Origin: Gammaproteobacteria bacterium
GTDB lineage: Bacteria > Pseudomonadota > Gammaproteobacteria > GCA-001735895
NCBI GenBank assembly: GCA_030066085.1
Contig: JASJCI010000011.1
Coordinates: 1-39,938, forward strand
DNA length: 39,938 bases
Reading direction: 5' to 3'
The stretch's first letter is position 1. Each line of letters begins with the position of its first letter. The translations under genes and the position numbers were made by a program. Below are positions 34,023 through 39,938 of the stretch, piece after piece. The notes beneath the pieces were generated by a model that saw nothing but the letters and a program-made list of their open reading frames with translations, was not told where the DNA came from and did not search any database.

Positions 34023-36200
34023 CTATTCCTCTTCCCGGCTCAGCTCCAGCAGTTTGTGCAGCAGCTCGCTGGTGTTCGAAACCGAGCTGCGAATCGAATC
34101 CAGCATTACCGGCAGCGACTCGACATCCATGTCGTCACTGACCTCCATCGCGGCCAGCTTGGCGTTATTGACCGCCGACGACAGCAGGTTGCGATACAGC
34201 AGCTCGCGCCGGGTGCTGGGCGCGTCCTGGCTGTCGGCAACGATAGCGACGATGCTATTCTGGAACTGTTTCTTGCCGAGCTCGATTTTCAGGCGGTCGG
34301 TAATATCGACGAAAAACAGCACGTAACCGAGGACCCGGCCCATTTCGGCAAACACCGGGTCGGCCCGCAACAACAGGGTATGCTGCTCGCTGCCCGAAGA
34401 CCTGATCTTCAGTTCGGCGCGCCCGGTATGCTGGTCGCGCAGCAGAATCTCGACCAGGTCGCGCATCTTGTCCTGGTTCTCGAACACCTGCGGCAAGTCG
34501 TACACGCTGCGCAACTCGGCGTGGTTTTCCGGCAGGACCTGGTAAAAGGCATCGTTGACCAGCAGCAGGCGCCCGGAACGATCGGCTACCACCACCGGCT
34601 GTTTCGCCTCGCGCACCTCGCTGGTGAGCTGACTGATCTGGTCCTGCGCAATCAACAGGCGCACGGCACGAAACTGGTAGACCATGTCTTCGATCGATTG
34701 TCCGACCCGGCGCGCGGCCATCAGTTCGGTCGTCGACCAGGCATCCGCAGTGCCCTCGACCATCTCGTACCAGCGGGCAAACGATCGCCGCGGCGATAAA
34801 TCCTCCGGGCTGTCACCGATCTCGTGCGGCTCGTTCGGATTACCGCCCCAGGCCACGGTATGGCGCCGCTCCGGGCGAAACCAGAACAGGTACTCGCCGC
34901 CGGAACGCGAAACCGGCACCGCGATCACGCCGCTCGCGACCGGGATCATCGAGCGGAATTCCGGCACATCGAGGCCCAGCGAGCGGGTCGAATACAGTCC
35001 GCCCGGCGAATGCTCGTCCATCCAGCGAATGAGGCCCTTGATATCCTGGGTAGCGGGCACTTCTCCGTCGGTATGAATCTGGCCCTCGAAGGCCAGTGCC
35101 GCACCGGTTGCATTGACCAGCTTGAGCAACTCCTGCGACTTGGAAAAGAGTGCGCTCTTCCATTCGCCCTCGCTGGCAATGGCCTCGATGATGCGCTTTT
35201 CGACCAGCCTGAGGAACACCTCGGTCTCCGACTTGGCATAACCTTCCAGCGCCGCGATACGGGTGGCCAGCATTTCGGCCAGCAGCACTGCGGCGGTACG
35301 CACCTCGATACTGACGTGGCGTTTGTCGTAATGGTGACAGGACACCAGCCCCCAGAGCTTGCCCCCCACCAGCAGCGATACCACGAGCGTAGACGCCACC
35401 CCCATGTTGCGCAGGTACTGCAGGTGTATCGGCGATACGCTGCGCAGCTGGCACAGCGACATGTCCAGTGCGCTGCCGTTTTGCGGCGATTGCGGCGGGG
35501 ATACCGGCACCGGCTGGTAATCGACGTCGACCAGCATCCGAATCCGGTTGACCTCGTACAGCCGTCGTGCCATCTGCGGAATATCGGTGGCGGGGTAGTG
35601 ATTGCCCAGGTAGGGTTCGAGATCGTCCCGGCGCCGCTCCGCAATGACCTGGCCGTGCCCGTCCTGGTCGAAGCGGTACAGCATGACCCGGTCGTAACCC
35701 GTAAGCTGCTCGAAGATCCGGGCACCGTCTTCGAACAGGTCCCGCAGGGTCAGGGCGGATACGATCGACTGGAACGAACGCTCGACGAAAGGCGTCAGGT
35801 CTCCCCCCGATCCGGCCGGCTCGAACTCGATTATAATTCCGGCAGGGCCGTCCGGATGTACGCAGATATCGAAGACTCGCGGCCGCTCGACACCGAGCTT
35901 GATTCGCAGCAATCGCGTCGAATTGCTGGCGCTGCCGTCACCGAGCCAGGCCTCCAGGTCGCGCGCGAGCCCAGCGCTGAGGTCGGCGAGCTGGCGCCGC
36001 GGTACGGCCGCGGGATTATCCAGTTCACGCGCGGCGTTGTCGCTCGCCTGCAGTATCTGCAGGTCGGTCGCGCGCACCACCAGCATACAGCCGTGCGGCT
36101 GAATCGAGCCCGGCAGGTGAATCTGCTCGCGCTCGCAGTTGGACAGCGTCGCTTCACCGAATGCGGGTGAGTCATCGGGATGCGCGGTGCTATCGGTCAT
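34023..36200 (-). CDS. bphP: Bacteriophytochrome with PAS output, no kinase domain
   Basis: A 725-residue red/far-red photoreceptor. Order: N-terminal extension with biliverdin-binding Cys22, PAS (about 25-125), GAF (about 140-310) with YPATDIPQMARRLY, PHY (about 330-510) with the tongue motif LSPRRSFARWYE, then a PAS domain (about 550-665) and a ~60-residue helical tail. There is no HATPase or His-kinase catalytic domain. This PAS-GAF-PHY-PAS layout recalls the Bradyrhizobium ORS278 BphP that relieves PpsR repression in far-red light. It lies 24 bp behind ppsR in one operon, which supports the same role here. Confidence 0.93.
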   Translation of the reverse strand: MTDSTAHPDDSPAFGEATLSNCEREQIHLPGSIQPHGCMLVVRATDLQILQASDNAARELDNPAAVPRRQLADLSAGLARDLEAWLGDGSASNSTRLLRIKLGVERPRVFDICVHPDGPAGIIIEFEPAGSGGDLTPFVERSFQSIVSALTLRDLFEDGARIFEQLTGYDRVMLYRFDQDGHGQVIAERRRDDLEPYLGNHYPATDIPQMARRLYEVNRIRMLVDVDYQPVPVSPPQSPQNGSALDMSLCQLRSVSPIHLQYLRNMGVASTLVVSLLVGGKLWGLVSCHHYDKRHVSIEVRTAAVLLAEMLATRIAALEGYAKSETEVFLRLVEKRIIEAIASEGEWKSALFSKSQELLKLVNATGAALAFEGQIHTDGEVPATQDIKGLIRWMDEHSPGGLYSTRSLGLDVPEFRSMIPVASGVIAVPVSRSGGEYLFWFRPERRHTVAWGGNPNEPHEIGDSPEDLSPRRSFARWYEMVEGTADAWSTTELMAARRVGQSIEDMVYQFRAVRLLIAQDQISQLTSEVREAKQPVVVADRSGRLLLVNDAFYQVLPENHAELRSVYDLPQVFENQDKMRDLVEILLRDQHTGRAELKIRSSGSEQHTLLLRADPVFAEMGRVLGYVLFFVDITDRLKIELGKKQFQNSIVAIVADSQDAPSTRRELLYRNLLSSAVNNAKLAAMEVSDDMDVESLPVMLDSIRSSVSNTSELLHKLLELSREEE

Positions 36201-36224
36201 GCGGGTTTGCCGGTATGCGAGCTG

Positions 36225-37580
36225 CTAGTCAGCGTCACGATGGGTGTCGATACCGTAACGCGCGAGCTTGTCGTAAAGCCCCTGGCGGCTCACGCCGAGC
36301 ATGCGCGCGGCGGCGGTGCGGTTATCGTCAGCCGCTTCCAGTGCAACCTCGATGTAGTAGCGTTCGACCAGGCCGACCGCGGTCGACACGATCTCCTTCA
36401 GCGATGCCTGTCCCAGCTGCGACGACATTTCGCGCAAAAACTGCAGCAGCATGCTCGCCTCGTCGGCCGACTCGAGTCGCCGATCGATATCGCGCGCGTA
36501 GAGCACGATAAAATCGCTGTCCGCGCGGGATTTCATCACCGCCGATATCTCGGCTCGCCTGCGGCTGCCCAGCTCGCCCCGAATCGTGGTCGGATACTGG
36601 CGCACCAGTCCGCACAGCCGCAAACTGTCGAGCAGCATTTTCCAGTCCCCGCCGGGACTGCCGATCCAGCGATTCATCGAGCTGCCGGCAACGGTTGCTA
36701 TCGTGGATTGTTCGATCAGGTCGAGAAAAGACTGGTTTGCGTCGAGCACGAGCCCGCGATCGTCGAGCAGGGCGATCCCGTCGGGCGCATACTCGAAAAC
36801 ATCGCTGATCGAGTAAGACACCTTGACCGTGCTGCCGTGCCTGATCGACGAATCGCCGGTCGACATCAGGTGCACCAGCAGCAGGTTTTTCTGCTCCTGC
36901 TCGAGCAGTCGGGCGCTCAACATGTAGCTCTCACCGCGATCGCCGACGCTGACCAGCATGCGCGGCGCGGTACCGTGCTCGCGCGCGCGCACCAGCGTCG
37001 CGGTGACCATCTCGCGCTCGCCCACGGTAATCGCCTCCAGCAGGCTCGAATCGAGCCCGCCCGACTCGCTGCCACCCGCCAGGTCCAGCACCAGGATGGC
37101 CGCAGGATTGGCCTCGGTCACGACAAAACACTGCGCATCCACCAGCAGCAGCGGATCGCTGGAAGCCTCGTACAGCGAACGGTAACGCGATTCGAGCTCA
37201 CGCATCTTCCAGTAGTCGCGCTCCATCGACTGCCGTGCCGCGGCCAGGCGGGACTGCAGGTTGGCAACCACGCGCACGTCGCGCCCCACCGCGACGACTT
37301 CATCGCTGTCCGGGCTGCGCACCATCAGGTATTCGAGCGGCGCCACCAGGCCGCTGGGAAAACGCTGGCTCAGGTGAAAAATCGGGGTGACGCCATCGAT
37401 GCCGGAACTGTGCACGAGCTCGGTCAGCGCGGCCTGGTCGATACCCGCCAGGGTTTCCGCCCAGGGTCGCCCGACCCAGTGGTCGACCGTCTCTTCCGAC
37501 AGCTCGTTGGCAGAGGTGGCTTCGCGCACGACACAATCGGAGTCGAGCACGATCCTGATGTCAGGGACCAGGGTGTTCAT
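36225..37580 (-). CDS. ppsR: Photosynthesis gene repressor PpsR/CrtJ
   Basis: A 451-residue transcription factor. A first PAS-like domain (about 1-115), a coiled linker (about 110-140, RQSMERDYWKMRELESRYRS), two further PAS domains (about 140-240 and 258-370), and a C-terminal Fis-type helix-turn-helix (DNRTAAARMLGVSRQGLYDK, 419-438). It binds TGT-N12-ACA sites such as those listed here. The only cysteines are 16, 151 and 323; none lies in the HTH, unlike the redox Cys420 of Rhodobacter CrtJ. ATG 37580 is chosen over an ATG 12 codons upstream. A 14-bp perfect palindrome (37592-37605) lies in its leader. Confidence 0.95.
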   Translation of the reverse strand: MNTLVPDIRIVLDSDCVVREATSANELSEETVDHWVGRPWAETLAGIDQAALTELVHSSGIDGVTPIFHLSQRFPSGLVAPLEYLMVRSPDSDEVVAVGRDVRVVANLQSRLAAARQSMERDYWKMRELESRYRSLYEASSDPLLLVDAQCFVVTEANPAAILVLDLAGGSESGGLDSSLLEAITVGEREMVTATLVRAREHGTAPRMLVSVGDRGESYMLSARLLEQEQKNLLLVHLMSTGDSSIRHGSTVKVSYSISDVFEYAPDGIALLDDRGLVLDANQSFLDLIEQSTIATVAGSSMNRWIGSPGGDWKMLLDSLRLCGLVRQYPTTIRGELGSRRRAEISAVMKSRADSDFIVLYARDIDRRLESADEASMLLQFLREMSSQLGQASLKEIVSTAVGLVERYYIEVALEAADDNRTAAARMLGVSRQGLYDKLARYGIDTHRDAD

Positions 37581-37680
37581 CGAAACCCGCTCGCCCGGCC
37601 GGGCGCAGCCGGGCATCGCGCCGGCCGGCGTCGATACGGTCGTCGCCCGACGCTTTGCAAAACGGTTGTTGGCACGCTGA

Positions 37681-37947
37681 TCATCGCTGCGGCTCGAAAC
37701 GCAGGCGCAGGTCGATCACGTGGGCCAGCAGCGCCAGGCCAAGCGCAGCCGCGACCCAGGTCCACGCCGCATCCGCGATGGCCAGTCGCAGGGCGACCAG
37801 TAACGCGGCGCCGGCGGCGATGTTCGGCAGCCAGAGTGTTACGCCCAGTCGCCGCACCCGCCCCAGCAACGCGAGCAGCCCGGCTTCGAGCACCAGCGCG
37901 AGCAGGATGATGTCGACGACCAGTCCGTTAGCCAGCCATTCATTCAT
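37681..37947 (-). CDS. Small membrane protein, unknown function
   Basis: An 88-residue protein with about three hydrophobic segments (LANGLVVDIILLALVLEAGL, LWLPNIAAGAALLVALRLAI, WVAAALGLALLAHVIDLRL) and a short charged tail. It lies between bchP and ppsR on the same strand, 100 bp upstream of ppsR. I do not recognise the family. Its good hydrophobic pattern and ATG start make it a likely real gene. Confidence 0.7.
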   Translation of the reverse strand: MNEWLANGLVVDIILLALVLEAGLLALLGRVRRLGVTLWLPNIAAGAALLVALRLAIADAAWTWVAAALGLALLAHVIDLRLRFEPQR

Positions 37948-38097
37948 AGCAGGCTCCGCTGCTCTGTGCCAGGCCGTTAAGCCGGCCCCGGCTCTCGGCG
38001 GTCAGGCAATTTATTCCGCGCGCATCGGCGCGGATGACGCGCCTCGAGCAACGATACTGGGCCGGGATCATGTGGAGCGCTCGCTCGGCATCGGTAA

Positions 38098-39291
38098 TCA
38101 GATGCGCGCAAATCCGAGCAGGTGCGCGAGATCCTTGACAAAGATTCGCAGGTGCGCGCCCGGCCGTGCCCGCACTAAGCGCTTGTGCATGTAGGCTTCC
38201 CAGGTCAGGTGCTGCACGTCCGGATCGGCACACATGCTGACGAAGCGCTCGCGGCGTTTATCGCTCGAGTACCAGAACTTCTGCATGATGCCGAGAATCC
38301 AGAACACCCGCCCGTGGGCGCGCATGAATCGACGCCGCGCCTGGGCCAGGGCCTTCGGCTTGCCACTGTGCAGGTATTCGAGCGAGGCTTCGGCCGCCAG
38401 TCGACCGCTTTCCATCGCGTAATAGATGCCCTCGCCGGAAGCCGGCGCCACTACCCCGGCGGCATCGCCGGCAAGCACCACGTTACGCCCGTCGTCCCAT
38501 TTCTTGCGCACCCGCAGCGGGATCGGCGCACCCTCGCAGCGAATGGTCTTCGAACCCTCCAGCGCCGCAGCGCTGCGCAGGTCCGCGACCGCACCGCGCA
38601 AAGAGAATCCCTTGTGCGCGCTGCCGGCGCCGACGCTGGTCTTGTCGCCGTGCGGGAAAACCCAGCCGTAAAAGTCCGGCGACAGGCGCCCCTGGTACCA
38701 GACATCGCAGCATTCGCCGTCGAAATCGTCTCGCTGCGGTGACTCGATAATTTCGTGGTAGGCCGCAACCGAAGGCGGCGGCGCTTCCTCCGGAATGGCT
38801 GCGCGGGCAACCGCCGAGCGCGCGCCGTCGGCGCCCACCAGTGCGCGCGCGAGGATGCTGAATTTCGGTCCCCTGGATTTTGCGGAAGTATCGCTGCACT
38901 CGATACGCACCAGGCCATCGTCCTGCTGCTCGAGAGACTCGAACCGCGCTCGCCGAACCTCGGCACCCGCGGCCGCGGCCCGCTCGCGCAGCCATGGATC
39001 GAACACTTCGCGATCGACCATACCGACAAAACCGCCATCGATCGGCATGTCGACCCGGCGGCCGCGCGGTGAAACGATGCACGCCGAGCGCGCCCGCGCC
39101 GCCAGCAGCGCGGGCGGTATGTGAAAGTCTTCGATCAGCCGCGGCGGAATGGCACCCCCGCAGGGTTTGATACGACCGCCGCGCTCGAGCAACAGGACTC
39201 GTTTGCCGCTGCGGGCTATTTCGGTCGCGGCGGTAGCACCGGCGGGGCCACCGCCGACCACGACAACATCGTAGACTGGTTCTGCCGACAT
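38098..39291 (-). CDS. bchP: Geranylgeranyl reductase (BchP)
   Basis: A 397-residue FAD-dependent reductase that saturates the geranylgeranyl tail of bacteriochlorophyll to phytyl. FAD motif VVVVGGGPAGATAATEIARS, then ERGGRIKPCGGAIPPRLIED, YGWVFPHGDKTSVGAGS, and the second FAD motif VVLAGDAAGVVAPASGEGIYYAM. Its ATG overlaps the stop of the upstream transporter gene by one base. A 150-bp spacer separates it from the small membrane protein downstream. Confidence 0.96.
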   Translation of the reverse strand: MSAEPVYDVVVVGGGPAGATAATEIARSGKRVLLLERGGRIKPCGGAIPPRLIEDFHIPPALLAARARSACIVSPRGRRVDMPIDGGFVGMVDREVFDPWLRERAAAAGAEVRRARFESLEQQDDGLVRIECSDTSAKSRGPKFSILARALVGADGARSAVARAAIPEEAPPPSVAAYHEIIESPQRDDFDGECCDVWYQGRLSPDFYGWVFPHGDKTSVGAGSAHKGFSLRGAVADLRSAAALEGSKTIRCEGAPIPLRVRKKWDDGRNVVLAGDAAGVVAPASGEGIYYAMESGRLAAEASLEYLHSGKPKALAQARRRFMRAHGRVFWILGIMQKFWYSSDKRRERFVSMCADPDVQHLTWEAYMHKRLVRARPGAHLRIFVKDLAHLLGFARI

Positions 39292-39938
39292 CAGGTTTTT
39301 CCTCGTGCCATTTGGACGAAGTCGGCATCACCGACCACGAGCGATTGAGATTGATTTGGAGAAGTCGCGCACAGCGCGCGGTTGACACCGACACCGAGCA
39401 ACGCCGCGGCAATGAACAGCAGTGCCTCGCCGCTGAAAACGGTGGCATAGGCAACCGCGGGATCCTGCACGAACACGCGCGTCAGGTCGATTGCAAGGGT
39501 GCCGATAAAACCGCCGAGGGCAAACGCAATCGCCTGCGCCGCACCCCAGAGCCCCATGCGCAGGCCTTCCCGGTTACCGCGCCCGCGGCCTGCGAGCGTC
39601 ATCATGGTCGCGATCGCGGCTACCGCAAACGCACCGTTGGCAACGCCCAGCGCGAAAACGATCGGTGTCAGCGGCCAGCTCGCCGCGTTCAGCCCACCAA
39701 ACGAGATGGTCAGCAACGCGGTCGCCGACGCCAGGCAACCGCCGACGGTCCACAGGCGCAACAGCTGGTTGCGGCGGGCTTTCAGCAGGCTGCCGCTGAG
39801 CGCGACCAGCAGCATTCCCATGAGCACCCCACCGTGCTGCACCCCCGACAGGCTCGTGGACTCGCCCGGCGTCATGCCGTACACGGTACCGGCAAATGGC
39901 TCGAGTATCAGGTCCTGCGCGCTGTAGGCGAGCATCGA
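39291..39938 (-). CDS. PucC/LhaA/Bch2-family transporter, C-terminal part (truncated by window edge)
   Basis: The last ~214 residues of a BCD-family membrane protein. It carries the family signature AQDLILEPFAGTVYGMTPGE, then about six membrane segments and GLRMGLWGAAQAIAFALGG. The N-terminal half lies beyond the right edge. Position just before bchP matches Bch2/Orf428 of Rhodobacter; LhaA is the other option. It is translationally coupled to bchP (TGATG). It is a clear paralogue of the pucC product at 4909-6351. Confidence 0.88.
   Translation of the reverse strand, partial: SMLAYSAQDLILEPFAGTVYGMTPGESTSLSGVQHGGVLMGMLLVALSGSLLKARRNQLLRLWTVGGCLASATALLTISFGGLNAASWPLTPIVFALGVANGAFAVAAIATMMTLAGRGRGNREGLRMGLWGAAQAIAFALGGFIGTLAIDLTRVFVQDPAVAYATVFSGEALLFIAAALLGVGVNRALCATSPNQSQSLVVGDADFVQMARGKT

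Noticed and set aside
37940-38071. A 43-codon minus-strand frame between bchP and the small membrane protein
   Set aside because: Weak ribosome site, Arg/Cys-rich composition and no family; too little evidence to call a gene.
1-39938. Insertion sequences, CRISPR arrays, tRNAs, phage genes
   Set aside because: None seen: no transposase-like frames, no regular spaced DNA repeats and no tRNA-like cloverleaf text were noticed on either strand.

Overview
The window is most of a photosynthesis gene cluster (PGC) of a GC-rich purple-type bacterium. It starts inside a 16S rRNA gene (5' end, minus strand) whose sequence looks gammaproteobacterial; I cannot resolve the family. The genes encode a bacteriochlorophyll-a type 2 reaction centre, LH1, LH2 and acyclic methoxylated carotenoids. 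This fits an aerobic anoxygenic or facultative phototroph.

Layout. 1-999: rRNA gene, its leader with boxA, two tandem rrn promoters, and a bchE promoter facing away. 1000-4290 (+): bchE, bchJ and a BLUF photoreceptor fused to a PsiE-like membrane domain. 4353-9003 (-): idi, an unusual LSS-repeat protein, the LH2 genes pucBA, pucC and a peptide deformylase gene. 9134-18125 (-): bchCXYZ-pufQLMC-pufBA, with the LH1 genes after the reaction-centre genes. 18319-19332 (+): crtC. 19313-25991 (-): bchI-bchD-bchO, then crtI-crtB and a small membrane protein. 26241-27143 (+): an alpha/beta hydrolase. 27088-30510 (-): dxs-crtD. 30622-32658 (+): crtE-crtF. 32677-37580: a sensory block with a short BLUF protein, a heme oxygenase, a kinase-less bacteriophytochrome and the repressor gene ppsR. 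37681-39938 (-): a small membrane protein, bchP and a truncated PucC/Bch2-family transporter. bchFNBHLM, bchG, puhA and acsF are not in the window; some may lie beyond the right edge.

Regulation. Six promoter regions (bchE, puc, bchC/crtC, crtI, dxs/crtE, heme oxygenase/BLUF) carry 18-bp TGT-N12-ACA PpsR/CrtJ-type boxes. In every region a second box, often with one degenerate half, lies 7 or 8 bp away; puc has three in a row. PpsR from this cluster therefore probably controls pigment synthesis, LH2 and the supply of biliverdin for the neighbouring bacteriophytochrome. Two BLUF proteins add blue-light sensing.

Most unusual items: the LSS-repeat protein just upstream of pucBA (split stress-protein-like N-terminus plus about ten LSS-G-LS repeats), the BLUF-PsiE fusion, an LH2 alpha subunit with Phe44/Met45 (predicting a blue-shifted, B820-like antenna), the pufQLMCBA order, and PpsR boxes in front of the chromophore gene for a phytochrome that sits beside ppsR.
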